From SIG480 sp045537045 (GTDB taxonomy: Bacteria > Bacillota > Clostridia > Oscillospirales > JAAYXM01), in the NCBI GenBank assembly GCA_045537045.1, contig JAZSOS010000012.1, forward strand, positions 1 through 32,587: DNA of 32,587 nt. Reading direction: 5' to 3'. The notes under the pieces are model-generated. The model saw only the letters and a list, made by a program, of their open reading frames with translations, had not been told where the DNA came from and ran no database searches. The translations under genes were made by a program, and so were the position numbers. This document shows, piece by piece, positions 14,369 through 23,422 of the stretch. The first letter of the stretch is position 1. The number at the start of each line of letters is the position of its first letter.

Positions 14369-17300
14369 GCGGCTTTGTACATCTTCATGTTCACAGCGAA
14401 TACAGTCTCCTCGACGGCGCCTGCCGTATAAACCGGCTTTGCGAACACGCAAAAGAACTTGGTCAGCCGGCTGTCGCCATAACGGATCACGGCGTAATGT
14501 ACGGGGTTATCGACTTTTACCGCGCGGCGAAAGCTGCGGGGGTAAAACCTATTATCGGCTGTGAAGTGTATATGGCACCACGCTCAATGACAGACAAAGA
14601 GGGATCTGCCGACAGAGAGCCTGCCCATCTTGTTCTTCTCTGCAAGAACGAAACGGGTTATAAAAACCTCATCCACCTTGTAAGCGCGTCCTTTATGGAG
14701 GGCTTTTACGGCAAGCCGAGAATAGACCTTGATATTCTTAAAAATCACTCAGAGGGTCTCATTTGCCTTTCTGCATGTATTGCCGGAACAATTCCGCGCC
14801 TTATTCTGCGCGGTGACTTTGACGGCGCACTCGAATACGCAAAAGAGCTTTACGCTATCTTCGGAAAAGATAATTTTTATCTTGAAATACAAGACCACGG
14901 TATTGAAGAACAAAGAGTCGTCAACCGTGAAATAGTCAGAATATCACGCGAGACCGGAATCCCGCTCGTTGCAACAAACGATGCGCATTATGTAACGCGC
15001 GAGGATGCGTACATTCAGGATGTTCTGATGTGCATTCAGATGAACAAATCCGTCAGCGACCCCGGCAGAATGAAGTTTGCAACAAACGAATTCTACATCA
15101 AGAGCGAGGAGGAAATGCGGGATCTCTTCCCGCTGCAACCGGAAGCTCTTGAAAACACGCTGAAAATTGCAGAAATGTGTAACCTTGAGTTTGAATTCGG
15201 TCATCATCACCTGCCGGAATATGACACGCCAAAGGAATATGCGGACTCGCTTGCATATCTTAAGCATCTTGCAAACGACGGCTTTTCCCGCCGCTACCCC
15301 ACCGCTCCCGCAGGATACCGTGAGCGCCTTGACTATGAGCTTGATATGATTACGCGCATGGGATATGTCGACTATTTTCTAATCGTATGGGATTTTATAA
15401 ATTACGCCAGGTCACAGGATATTCCGGTAGGTCCGGGACGCGGAAGTGCTGCAGGAAGCATTGTTTCGTACTGTCTCGGTATCACAAACATTGACCCCAT
15501 GAAGTACAATCTCTACTTTGAGCGTTTCCTTAATCCTGAAAGAATAAGCATGCCGGATATCGACGTTGACTTCTGCTATGAGCGGCGGCAGGAGGTAATT
15601 GATTACGTTGTGCGCAAATACGGCGAAAGGCGCGTTGCACAGATAGTTACCTTCGGTACAATGGCTGCGCGCGGCTCAATACGCGACGTTGCGCGCGTGC
15701 TGGACTTCCCGTATAACGAAGCCGATACAATAGCAAAAAACGTGCCGAACGAGCTTCATATGACGCTCGAAAAAGCGCTTAAGGTTTCAAAACCATTCCA
15801 CGATTTCTACGAAGCGGACGAAAAATACAAAAAGCTTATTGATACCGCCATTGCGATTGAAGGTATGCCAAGGCATGCCTCTACCCACGCGGCGGGCGTT
15901 GTCATCACAAAAAATGCTGTTTCATCCTATGTCCCCCTTGCCAGAAATGATGAAGCTGCGGTAACACAGTTTACAATGGTCACGCTCGAAGAACTTGGTC
16001 TTCTTAAAATGGACTTTCTGGGACTTCGTAACCTCACTGTACTCCATGATGCCGAGTCTCTTGTGCGCAAGCATACCCCTGATTTTTCACTTTCGGATAT
16101 TCCGGACGATGACGAGCTGACCTTTCGGGAGCTTTCTCTCGGTCACACAGCAGGTGTTTTTCAGCTTGAAAGTCAGGGCATGACATCCGTCGTCATAGGT
16201 ATGAAACCGCAGTCGATGGAAGATATCACAGCTATCGTTGCGCTTTACCGTCCGGGGCCGATGGACTCTATCCCCCACTATATCAGTTGCAAAAACAATC
16301 CCGAAAACATAAAGTACCAGCACCCGATGCTGAAGGAAATTCTTGAGGTCACCTACGGTTGCATTGTTTATCAGGAGCAGGTTATGGATATTTTCCGAAA
16401 GCTTGCCGGATATTCGCTCGGACGAGCTGATATGGTGCGCCGCGCTATTTCCAAGAAGAAGGAAAAAGACCTTTTGCGCGAGAGACAGAACTTTGTTTAC
16501 GGAAACGCGGATGACGGAATTGTGGGGGCTATCAACAACGGTATTCCCGAGGACGTTGCAAACAAGATATTTGACGATATCGTTGCATTTGCAAACTATG
16601 CGTTCAACAAGGCACACGCCGCGGCTTATGCTGTTGTTTCATACCAGACTGCATATATGAAATTCCATTATCCCCGCGAGTATATGGCAGCGCTTCTCAC
16701 TTCTGTTCTTGACTTTACAGACAAGCTGGCAGGGTATTTTGAGCTTTGCCGCGAGATGGGAATAAAGGTTCTCCCTCCGGATATCAATGAATCATCAGCA
16801 AGCTTTACGGTAAGCGGAGAGAACATCCGTTTCGGCCTTGCCGCGGTAAAAAACGTCGGGCGCGCTTTTGTAAAAACACTTACCGATGAGCGCAATGCCG
16901 GAGGAACATTCCGTTCTCTGCGTGATTTCTGTATGCGTATGCAATCGCGAGAGCTTAACCGCCGCGCGCTTGAAAATCTTATCAAATGTGGAGCCTTTGA
17001 GAGCACCGGTGCAAACCGTGCGCAGCTTCTTCAGGTTTATGACGGAATCTTAAACGGAATATCATATATGAAAAGCAAGACGATAGAGGGGCAGTTCAAT
17101 CTGTTTACATCCGACACCGGAAACGAAGAACCGATGTATACAGAAGATCCGCTTCCGCGAATTTCGGAGTATCCCGTGAAAACCATCCTATCGTTTGAAC
17201 GTGAAACCCTCGGCATATATCTTTCCGGTCATCCGCTTGATGACTACGCACCCCTGCTGAAAAAACTTGGAACTGAAACTGTTTCCGATGCACTAAACAC

Positions 17301-17820
17301 CGAAAAGCACTATGACGGTGACAATGTTTTTATTGCGGCTTGCGTTTCATCCGTTCGGCTTAAAGCTACAAAGAGCAACGCAATGATGGCTTATGCCGTG
17401 CTTGAAGGAACTGTCGGCTCAATTGAGGGCATCGTATTCCCGAAGGTTCTTGAAAAGCATCAGGCTGTTCTTGAAGAAAATGCAATTGTCGTTATCCGCG
17501 GAAGAATAAGCACGCATGAGGATTCCGCGCCTCAGCTTATATGCGACGAGCTTCACAGGATATCCGAATACGAACATATCAATACGGACACGTCCGCCGG
17601 AGACAAGCTTTATCTTCGTTTTCGGTGTGAAGACTGCCAGAACGCAAAGGCAGTAAAAGCTATGACCACAGCTTTTCCCGGTAAGCTTGAAACCATAATG
17701 TATTTTGAAGATACAAAAAAGCGTGTGCGAACGCATATGGCGAACGATGTAATGCTTTTTAACCGTCTGCGGGAAATGCTCGGTGCAGATAATGTTGTTC
17801 TTAAGCATACAGGAGAGTAA
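14365..17820 (+). CDS. dnaE: DNA polymerase III alpha subunit (DnaE)
   Basis: The 1151-residue replicative polymerase starts with a PHP domain (HLHVHSEYSLLDGA at about 7-20; AITDHGVMYG). The polymerase core has GPGRGSAAGSIVSYCLGIT and the catalytic aspartates of PDIDVDF (397-403), with a further Asp in KMDFLGLRNL. Downstream come MVRRAISKKK, FNKAHAAAYAVVSYQTAYMK, the helix-hairpin-helix region and an OB-fold (about 1000-1075), then a short C-terminal domain. The length agrees with DnaE of about 1160 residues. There is no inserted exonuclease, so it is not PolC. It overlaps whiA by 4 bases and is followed by pfkA after a 119-base gap with its own promoter. The dnaE-to-pfkA order is shared with many Firmicutes. 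Confidence 0.97.
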   Translation: MSGFVHLHVHSEYSLLDGACRINRLCEHAKELGQPAVAITDHGVMYGVIDFYRAAKAAGVKPIIGCEVYMAPRSMTDKEGSADREPAHLVLLCKNETGYKNLIHLVSASFMEGFYGKPRIDLDILKNHSEGLICLSACIAGTIPRLILRGDFDGALEYAKELYAIFGKDNFYLEIQDHGIEEQRVVNREIVRISRETGIPLVATNDAHYVTREDAYIQDVLMCIQMNKSVSDPGRMKFATNEFYIKSEEEMRDLFPLQPEALENTLKIAEMCNLEFEFGHHHLPEYDTPKEYADSLAYLKHLANDGFSRRYPTAPAGYRERLDYELDMITRMGYVDYFLIVWDFINYARSQDIPVGPGRGSAAGSIVSYCLGITNIDPMKYNLYFERFLNPERISMPDIDVDFCYERRQEVIDYVVRKYGERRVAQIVTFGTMAARGSIRDVARVLDFPYNEADTIAKNVPNELHMTLEKALKVSKPFHDFYEADEKYKKLIDTAIAIEGMPRHASTHAAGVVITKNAVSSYVPLARNDEAAVTQFTMVTLEELGLLKMDFLGLRNLTVLHDAESLVRKHTPDFSLSDIPDDDELTFRELSLGHTAGVFQLESQGMTSVVIGMKPQSMEDITAIVALYRPGPMDSIPHYISCKNNPENIKYQHPMLKEILEVTYGCIVYQEQVMDIFRKLAGYSLGRADMVRRAISKKKEKDLLRERQNFVYGNADDGIVGAINNGIPEDVANKIFDDIVAFANYAFNKAHAAAYAVVSYQTAYMKFHYPREYMAALLTSVLDFTDKLAGYFELCREMGIKVLPPDINESSASFTVSGENIRFGLAAVKNVGRAFVKTLTDERNAGGTFRSLRDFCMRMQSRELNRRALENLIKCGAFESTGANRAQLLQVYDGILNGISYMKSKTIEGQFNLFTSDTGNEEPMYTEDPLPRISEYPVKTILSFERETLGIYLSGHPLDDYAPLLKKLGTETVSDALNTEKHYDGDNVFIAACVSSVRLKATKSNAMMAYAVLEGTVGSIEGIVFPKVLEKHQAVLEENAIVVIRGRISTHEDSAPQLICDELHRISEYEHINTDTSAGDKLYLRFRCEDCQNAKAVKAMTTAFPGKLETIMYFEDTKKRVRTHMANDVMLFNRLREMLGADNVVLKHTGE

Positions 17821-17849
17821 AAAGTTAAAAAAATGTCACACTGAGGTTA

Positions 17850-17877
17850 TTTACTTTTCTGCTGTATCTGGTATAAT
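17850..17877 (+). promoter_or_regulatory. Predicted promoter of pfkA
   Basis: An extended -10, TGGTATAAT (TATAAT at 17872-17877), is preceded at 16 bases by TTTACT (17850-17855). It lies 62 bases before the pfkA start and suggests that pfkA can be transcribed separately from dnaE. Confidence 0.65.
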
Positions 17878-17939
17878 AAATATATAAACATTAATTTTTA
17901 CAAAACACAGTTTTTTTTTGTTTGAAAGGTTGATTTACT

Positions 17940-18911
17940 ATGTCAGAAATTAAAACGATAGGCGTTCTCACAAGCGGCGGTGACGCTCCGGGAATGAATG
18001 CGGCAATCCGCGCTGTTGCGCGTACGGCGGCATACCACGGCATAACCTGCCTCGGCATACGCCGCGGATATAACGGCCTTATAAACGGCGATGTTGTGGA
18101 GCTTAATGCGCGAAGCGTAAACGGAATTATCTCCAAAGGCGGAACGATGCTCTTTACCGCGCGTTGCCCTGAGTTTATGACCCCCGAAGGAATAAAGAAG
18201 GGTGCGGACACCTGCAAATACCTTGGAATTGACGGAATCGTCACCATCGGCGGTGACGGAACGTTCCGTGGTGCACGTGACCTTGCGGCAAACGGTATCC
18301 ACACAATAGGCGTACCGGCAACAATTGACAACGACATTTCATCAACACAGTACAGCATCGGATTTGACACGGCCTGCAACACGGCGCTTGACGCAATTGA
18401 CAAGCTGCGCGATACAATGCAGTCTCACGAGCGTTGCTCCGTTGTTGAAGTAATGGGACACAATGCAGGTCATCTTGCGCTTCATGTTGCAATTGCTTGC
18501 GGTGCTCAGGCGGTTCTCGTTCCCGAAAAGCCGTTCGACTTCCAGCGCGACGTTGTTGAAAAAATCCGCGCAGGACGAATCAACAAGCGTTCCCACTTTA
18601 TTATAATTCAGGCAGAAGGTGTTGGCGACTCCGTTGACATCACTAACCGCATAATTGAAGAGACGGGCATTGATACGCGCCTTACCATTCTCGGCCACAT
18701 CCAGCGCGGCGGAAGCCCGACGGCACGCGACCGCGTTATGGCAAGCCGTTTCGGCGAATATGCAGTCCACACGCTTATGGCAGGAAAAACAAACCGCGTT
18801 GTCTGTGCGCGTGACAGCGAGATTTGTGATATTGATATCAACGAAGCACTTGATATGAAAAAGGATCTCCCAGCGGATATGTATATGACCTCGAAGATAA
18901 TGTCGATATAG
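17940..18911 (+). CDS. pfkA: ATP-dependent 6-phosphofructokinase
   Basis: The 323-residue enzyme phosphorylates fructose 6-phosphate, the committed step of glycolysis. Key motifs are TSGGDAPGMNAAIR (11-24), RRGYNGL, GIISKGGTMLFTARC, the ATP site TIGGDGT (102-108), the catalytic PATIDND (126-132), VVEVMGHNAG and LGHIQRGGSPTARDR. Glycine (not aspartate) after GGD and alanine (not lysine) before TIDND indicate use of ATP rather than pyrophosphate. The length matches bacterial PfkA. The ATG follows GAAAGGTTGATT. It has its own predicted promoter and a strong terminator, so it is likely expressed independently at a high level. Confidence 0.97.
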   Translation: MSEIKTIGVLTSGGDAPGMNAAIRAVARTAAYHGITCLGIRRGYNGLINGDVVELNARSVNGIISKGGTMLFTARCPEFMTPEGIKKGADTCKYLGIDGIVTIGGDGTFRGARDLAANGIHTIGVPATIDNDISSTQYSIGFDTACNTALDAIDKLRDTMQSHERCSVVEVMGHNAGHLALHVAIACGAQAVLVPEKPFDFQRDVVEKIRAGRINKRSHFIIIQAEGVGDSVDITNRIIEETGIDTRLTILGHIQRGGSPTARDRVMASRFGEYAVHTLMAGKTNRVVCARDSEICDIDINEALDMKKDLPADMYMTSKIMSI

Positions 18912-18924
18912 TAAATATAAAATA

Positions 18925-18971
18925 AACCGGCACTGTATGGAAATTGTTTTCCATACAGTGCCGGTTGTTTG
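18925..18971 (+). terminator. Terminator after pfkA
   Basis: A very long stem pairs AACCGGCACTGTATGGAAA with its complement around a 4-base loop, followed by GTTTG. It lies between convergent genes and can serve both strands, although the T-runs are modest. Confidence 0.85.
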
Positions 18972-18980
18972 AATGGTTAA

Positions 18981-19499
18981 TTATACTGTTTTTTTCACTA
19001 CCATATAGAAGCTTACGCCTTTTATCGGAGTGAAGGACACTTCGGGGGTATTATATCTGTCAAGGAAACGCAGCTGAATTTCGTCGGACATAATATATTC
19101 GTAAATCAGAAAATCGCAGTCAGAAAGAAGCTTTTCCATCTTTTCAAACGGCTCGTTCTCCGGGCGGTCAAGCACAACCGTACTCCCCTCTTTAAATATC
19201 CGGGAAAGCGCGCCCATCAGCCCCTGCAGTTTTATAATCGGCATATCAAAGCTTAACCCCAGCATATTGCAAAAGCACATTTCATCCTTTGCAAAGCACG
19301 GGATTTCGATTTGCGATATTCTTCCTTTGTTTGACAGGAAAATGCGCGAGTGGCGCATGCCTTCTGCATCTGAGAGCTTAAACGGCGAAAGGCGCGTGTT
19401 AAAATCAACATATTGCCGTGCGCCGAGTTGCTTTGCATTCCGCAGTGCGGGAGCTGCATATTCTGCACGGGCAAGAGTTTCTATAAGTATATTCTTCAA
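18981..19499 (-). CDS. Short, degenerate SAM-methyltransferase-like protein (LCM-type), tentative
   Basis: The product of about 172 residues is not firmly recognised. Its layout resembles bacterial leucine-carboxyl-methyltransferase-like SAM proteins: NAKQLGARQYVDFNTRLSPFKL sits where that family has an R-Q-x-V-x-L-G-x-G-x-D-T-x-A-F-R strand, GSTVVLDRPE matches a G-S-x-V-x-F-D-x-P strand, and FLIYEYIMSDEIQLRFL with SFYMVVKK matches the C-terminal end. The Gly-rich SAM loop is missing (DFNTRLSPF instead) and the N-terminal region is absent, so catalysis is doubtful. The frame opens at GTG 19508, but GAGGTGA (19513-19507) lies 6 bases before TTG 19499-19497, which is therefore the better start. 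It follows gltX across a terminator hairpin. It may be a decaying gene or a repurposed non-catalytic protein. Confidence 0.6.
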   Translation of the reverse strand: MKNILIETLARAEYAAPALRNAKQLGARQYVDFNTRLSPFKLSDAEGMRHSRIFLSNKGRISQIEIPCFAKDEMCFCNMLGLSFDMPIIKLQGLMGALSRIFKEGSTVVLDRPENEPFEKMEKLLSDCDFLIYEYIMSDEIQLRFLDRYNTPEVSFTPIKGVSFYMVVKKTV

Positions 19500-19519
19500 G
19501 ACAATCACCTCAATCCGAC

Positions 19520-19546
19520 TAAAACAGCCCCTTTCGGGGCTGTTTG
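19520..19546 (-). terminator. Terminator after gltX
   Basis: A perfect 10-bp stem, AAACAGCCCC/GGGGCTGTTT with loop GAAA on the minus strand, ends in TTTTAG. The next minus-strand gene starts about 20 bases later, so read-through could control it. Confidence 0.85.
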
Positions 19547-19549
19547 TCT

Positions 19550-21025
19550 TTAAGATAATTTTTCAATTGCGGCATCTATTCTGCGGAGGGTTTCTTCCTT
19601 TCCGAGAATATGGCAGAACTCAACACCGCCGCCGGGCGTTACCTGCTTTCCGGAAAGCGCCGTGCGAAGCGGCCAAAGAACAAATCCGTTCTTAAGCTCG
19701 CGCTCTGCAATGTAGGCAAAGAGCGTGTCGTGGATGCACTCTATGCTCCAATCCTCAATTCCTTCGATAACGGGACGAAGCTCACGCAAAGTGACAAGCG
19801 CAGTCTCAGCATTCGTCTTCATCTTCTTGTGGAAATACATCTCGCTGTCATACTCCGGAACAGCGTCGAAGAAATCAACCTGCTCGGGAATATCCGCAAG
19901 ACGCTCGCATCTCTGCTGAAGAAGCGGAGCGATAAGGTCGGGGTTAATATCGGGATTTTTCACGCCCTGACGTATGTACGGACGTGCAACCTCCGCAAAC
20001 TGCTCGGGAGTCATCGCGCGGATATACTCTGCATTTATATATTTAAGCTTTGCTGTGTCAAATATCGCGGGGGATTTTGAAATTCCGCGAAGCTCGAAGA
20101 TATCAACAAGCTCGGAAAGCGAGAAAATCTCCTGCTCACCGCCCGGACTCCAGCCGAGAAGTGTTACATAGTTTACAACAGCATCTTTAAGATATCCCTC
20201 GTTTATAAGATCCTCATAAGACGGGTCTCCGTTGCGCTTTGAAAGCTTATGCTGTGCATCCTTCATAACGGGAGAGCAATGGACATACGTCGGAATTTCC
20301 CAACCGAATGCCTCGTAAAGAAGGTTATACTTCGGTGCAGAGGAAAGATACTCCGATCCGCGTACAACGTGAGTGATTCCCATAAGGTGGTCGTCAACAA
20401 CGTTTGCGAAATTGTATGTCGGATATCCGTCACTCTTTATAAGCACCTGATCGTCAAGATCCTCATTCGGAACAGTTATATCACCGTAAACAACGTCAGA
20501 GAAGGTCGTTTCGCCGCTTGCGGGCATCTTCTGGCGGATAACGTACGGAACACCTGCATCAAGCTTTTCCTGAATCTCTTCCGGAGAAAGGCGTGAGCAA
20601 CGCCCGTCGTACTTTGCGGGTGTTGCGCCTTCCTTTTCCTCGTGGTCAGTCTTTTCGCAGAAGCAACGGTATGCCGCCCCCCGCTCAATAAGAAGCTCAG
20701 CATACTGCTTGTACATTCCCATACGCTCGCTCTGGATATACGGGCCGACAGGTCCGCCGATATCCGGCCCTTCGTCGTAGTTAAGTCCCGTCTCGCGGAG
20801 CGTGCGGTAGATGAGGTCGGTTGCCCCCTCGACAAGTCTGCCGCGGTCGGTATCCTCAATACGGAGAATAAAATCTCCGCCGTGGTGTTTTGCAATCATA
20901 TAGGTATAGAGTGCCGTGCGCAGGTTACCTATATGCATATACCCCGTGGGGCTGGGAGCAAAGCGCGTTCTTACCTTCCCTTTCGGTATGCGCGCCTCTG
21001 CCTCCTCGTAAAATTTCATATCCAT
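19550..21025 (-). CDS. gltX: Glutamyl-tRNA synthetase
   Basis: The 491-residue class I synthetase charges tRNA-Glu. The N-terminal RTRFAPSPTGYMHIGNLRTALY holds the HIGH-type motif HIGN (31-34), then FILRIEDTDR, and the KMSKS-type KLSKR is at 260-264 (AQHKLSKRNGD). The C-terminal half is the helical anticodon-binding domain of bacterial GluRS. The length is normal. The ATG at 21025 follows AAGGATTG by 8 bases. It is downstream of glnS with a 74-base gap containing a GC-rich hairpin without a T-run, so both are likely on one transcript. Since a dedicated GlnRS is present, GluRS is expected to discriminate against tRNA-Gln, but that cannot be read from the sequence by eye. Confidence 0.96.
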   Translation of the reverse strand: MDMKFYEEAEARIPKGKVRTRFAPSPTGYMHIGNLRTALYTYMIAKHHGGDFILRIEDTDRGRLVEGATDLIYRTLRETGLNYDEGPDIGGPVGPYIQSERMGMYKQYAELLIERGAAYRCFCEKTDHEEKEGATPAKYDGRCSRLSPEEIQEKLDAGVPYVIRQKMPASGETTFSDVVYGDITVPNEDLDDQVLIKSDGYPTYNFANVVDDHLMGITHVVRGSEYLSSAPKYNLLYEAFGWEIPTYVHCSPVMKDAQHKLSKRNGDPSYEDLINEGYLKDAVVNYVTLLGWSPGGEQEIFSLSELVDIFELRGISKSPAIFDTAKLKYINAEYIRAMTPEQFAEVARPYIRQGVKNPDINPDLIAPLLQQRCERLADIPEQVDFFDAVPEYDSEMYFHKKMKTNAETALVTLRELRPVIEGIEDWSIECIHDTLFAYIAERELKNGFVLWPLRTALSGKQVTPGGGVEFCHILGKEETLRRIDAAIEKLS

Positions 21026-21047
21026 ATCATCAATCCTTATCTTCCAT

Positions 21048-21072
21048 CCACCACCGCTTGCGTGGCGGGTGG
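21048..21072. repeat. GC-rich hairpin between glnS and gltX
   Basis: CCACC-A-CCGC and GCGG-GTGG form an 8-9-bp stem with a short loop, without a following T-run. It may stabilise or process the mRNA between the two synthetase genes. Confidence 0.5.
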
Positions 21073-21099
21073 TATGTCTTTAATGTTTCAAAACTATAT

Positions 21100-22773
21100 T
21101 TATTTTTTCTTTGCCCAGGAATCCTTAAGCGAAACCGTGCGGTTAAACACGAGCTTTTCGTCGCCTGAAAGCTTTGTATCAAGGCAGAAATAGCCGTTGC
21201 GGAGGAACTGGTAATGTCCATCACCAAAACCGTCTTTTATAGCCGATTCACACTTGCATCCGGAGAGGATTTCAAGCGAATCCGGGTTGATGTTATCCGT
21301 AAACGCGCCGCCCTCGGGGAACTCTCCCGGGTTTTCTGCGTTGAACAGATTCTCATAAAGACGAACCTCTGCATCAACTGCGTCATGCGCCGATACCCAG
21401 TGTATTGTACCCTTTACCTTACGCTTGTCGGGTGTATCACCACCGCGGGATTCAGGGTCGTATTCTGCGTGAATAACAGTTACGTTGCCGTTTTCATCTG
21501 TTTCAAAGCTCTTGCAAGTGACATAATACGCATATTTAAGACGGACTTCGTTTCCGGGGAACATTCTGAAATAACCCTTAACCGGCTCTGCAAGGAAGTC
21601 TTCACGCTCGATATACAGCTCACGCGAGAAGGTAACCTTATGTGTTCCGCTATTCTCGTCTGCTGGATTGTTCTGTGCATCAAAGGTTTCCGTCTGACCC
21701 TCTGGGTAGTTGTCAATAACAAGCTTTACCGGACGGAGAACAACCATCATGCGCATTGCGTTTTCGTTAAGATCCTCGCGGATGCAGTGCTCAAGGAAGC
21801 CGTAGTCAACGGTGTTATACGCCTTTGAAACGCCGATTCGCTCGCAGAAATTGCGGATAGAGCGCGGAGTATATCCGCGGCGGCGAAGGCCGGAAAGCGT
21901 CGGCATACGCGGATCATCCCAACCGTCAACATGCTTTTCCTCAACAAGCTGACGGAGATAACGCTTGGACATAACTGTGTTTGTAACATTAAGGCGCGAG
22001 AACTCAATCTGGCGCGGCGGGTTTTCAAATCCTATCTCGCGTACCACCCAGTCATAAAGCGGGCGGTGGTTTTCAAACTCGATTGAGCAGAGCGAATGAG
22101 TAATCCCCTCAAGTGCATCCTGAATAGGATGTGCGTAGTCATAAAGAGGATAGATGCACCACTTATCACCCTGACGGTGGTGGTGAGTATGCAGAATTCT
22201 GTATATCGCCGGGTCGCGCATATTCATATTTGGAGATGCCATATCAATCTTTGCGCGGAGCGTGTGGCTGCCGTCCGGGAACTCGCCGTTTTTCATACGC
22301 TCAAAAAGGTCGAGGTTTTCCTCAACGGAGCGGTCACGGTACGGGCTGTTCTTTCCCGGCTCTGTGAGCGTGCCGCGGTACTCTCGCATTTCATCTGCAG
22401 AAAGGTCGCAAACATACGCCTTTCCGCGCTTTATAAGCTCTATTGCAAATTCATAGCATTTGTCAAAATAGTCCGAGCCGTAGAAGATGCCTCCGTTAGG
22501 CTCAGCGCCGAGCCAGCGAAGGTCCTCTTCAATTGAGCGGACATATTCATCATCCTCGCGGACGGGGTTTGTGTCGTCATAGCGAAGATTGAAAAGACCG
22601 TTATATTTCTGTGCCACGCCTGCCGATATCCAGGTAGCCTTTGCACTGCCGATATGCAGATAGCCGTTCGGCTCCGGCGGGAAGCGGGTGTGAATTTTTG
22701 TCAATCCTTTCTCGGCGATGTCCTCATTTATCGCCTCGTGGATAAAATTGGTTGGGTTTGTGTTTACGTCCAT
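21100..22773 (-). CDS. glnS: Glutaminyl-tRNA synthetase
   Basis: The 557-residue class I synthetase charges tRNA-Gln directly. The N-terminal TRFPPEPNGYLHIGSAKATWI contains HIGS (40-43). RYDDTNP, the long insertion with THSLCSIEFENHRPLYDW and the KMSKS-type VMSKR (267-271) are typical of GlnRS and separate it from GluRS, which has APSPTG and EDTD. The C-terminal two-barrel anticodon-binding region (about 340-550) includes GYFRMFPGNEVRLKYAY and KGTIHWVSAHDAVDAEVRLYENLF. The ATG at 22773 is preceded by GGAGGT. Many Firmicutes lack glnS and use GluRS plus GatCAB, so this gene is of likely horizontal ancestry, shared with a subset of Clostridia. It is the first gene of a glnS-gltX unit. Confidence 0.96.
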   Translation of the reverse strand: MDVNTNPTNFIHEAINEDIAEKGLTKIHTRFPPEPNGYLHIGSAKATWISAGVAQKYNGLFNLRYDDTNPVREDDEYVRSIEEDLRWLGAEPNGGIFYGSDYFDKCYEFAIELIKRGKAYVCDLSADEMREYRGTLTEPGKNSPYRDRSVEENLDLFERMKNGEFPDGSHTLRAKIDMASPNMNMRDPAIYRILHTHHHRQGDKWCIYPLYDYAHPIQDALEGITHSLCSIEFENHRPLYDWVVREIGFENPPRQIEFSRLNVTNTVMSKRYLRQLVEEKHVDGWDDPRMPTLSGLRRRGYTPRSIRNFCERIGVSKAYNTVDYGFLEHCIREDLNENAMRMMVVLRPVKLVIDNYPEGQTETFDAQNNPADENSGTHKVTFSRELYIEREDFLAEPVKGYFRMFPGNEVRLKYAYYVTCKSFETDENGNVTVIHAEYDPESRGGDTPDKRKVKGTIHWVSAHDAVDAEVRLYENLFNAENPGEFPEGGAFTDNINPDSLEILSGCKCESAIKDGFGDGHYQFLRNGYFCLDTKLSGDEKLVFNRTVSLKDSWAKKK

Positions 22774-22821
22774 TATGTCAAACTACCTCCGATTTTTACA
22801 GTACACATTATTCTAAACTAT

Positions 22822-22851
22822 ATTTTACCACACTTTGTATGCAATACTCAA
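22822..22851 (-). promoter_or_regulatory. Predicted promoter of glnS-gltX
   Basis: On the minus strand TTGAGT (22851-22846) and TAAAAT (22827-22822) with an 18-base spacer and a TGG extension before the -10. It starts about 50 bases before glnS. No T-box leader structure was seen in the space available. Confidence 0.55.
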
Positions 22852-22958
22852 TAGTAAATTTGAAATAATTTTGCTGTTAATCACATTTTTTGTACTTGCC
22901 TTTTTGCAAAGCACAGCTCACTTTTGCATATACTGCTCTTGTAAAGGGGAGATTACTT

Positions 22959-23399
22959 ATGCCGTTTTCCGACAGAGAGCTGCTTGCACGGCTTATCCAG
23001 TGCGAGGCGGGAGGCGAAGGTGACACAGGTATGCAGGCGGTGGCGAGCGTCATTATGAACCGCGTGTATGCGCCCGACGGAGAATACGCCCGCGTCGGCC
23101 AGCAAAACATCCGCAACATAATTTTCCAGCCCGGACAGTTTGAGTGTGCAACTGACTACTACAACAACCGCTACAACCCGCAGAACATATACAATATGAA
23201 CCCCGAGCAGATACATTATGATATCGCCGACTGGGCAATTGCAGGCAACCGGCTTTCCCCGCTCGGTACGGCACTGTGGTTTTTTAATCCCTTTTCGCCC
23301 GAATGCAGAGAGAATTTCCCGAGCGGAGTGGGCGTCTTTGCCGTGAGAGTGGGCGAACATTGCTTTTACAATCCGACGGAAGCGTATTCCGATACCTGA
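22959..23399 (+). CDS. cwlJ: Spore cortex-lytic/cell wall hydrolase, CwlJ-like
   Basis: The 146-residue protein is a Hydrolase_2 (SleB/CwlJ) domain alone. LLARLIQCEAGGEGDTGMQAVASVIMNRV (about 9-36) contains the predicted catalytic Glu16. The family motif IIFQPGQFECATD follows, then a Trp-rich segment GTALWFFNPF and the closing VGEHCFYN. There is no signal peptide and no peptidoglycan-binding domain, which fits CwlJ (made in the mother cell, kept in the coat) better than SleB. The open frame extends upstream to 22890, but the ATG at 22959 follows AAAGGGGAGA and opens the conserved domain. The gerQ-like gene follows after 23 bases, which strongly supports a germination role in cortex breakdown. 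Confidence 0.86.
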   Translation: MPFSDRELLARLIQCEAGGEGDTGMQAVASVIMNRVYAPDGEYARVGQQNIRNIIFQPGQFECATDYYNNRYNPQNIYNMNPEQIHYDIADWAIAGNRLSPLGTALWFFNPFSPECRENFPSGVGVFAVRVGEHCFYNPTEAYSDT

Positions 23400-23422
23400 T
23401 TTTATGTATGGAGTGATTTTTC

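Noticed and set aside
22774..22958. T-box leader before glnS
   Set aside because: Only about 40 bases lie between the predicted transcription start and the gene, with no T-box sequence or terminator.
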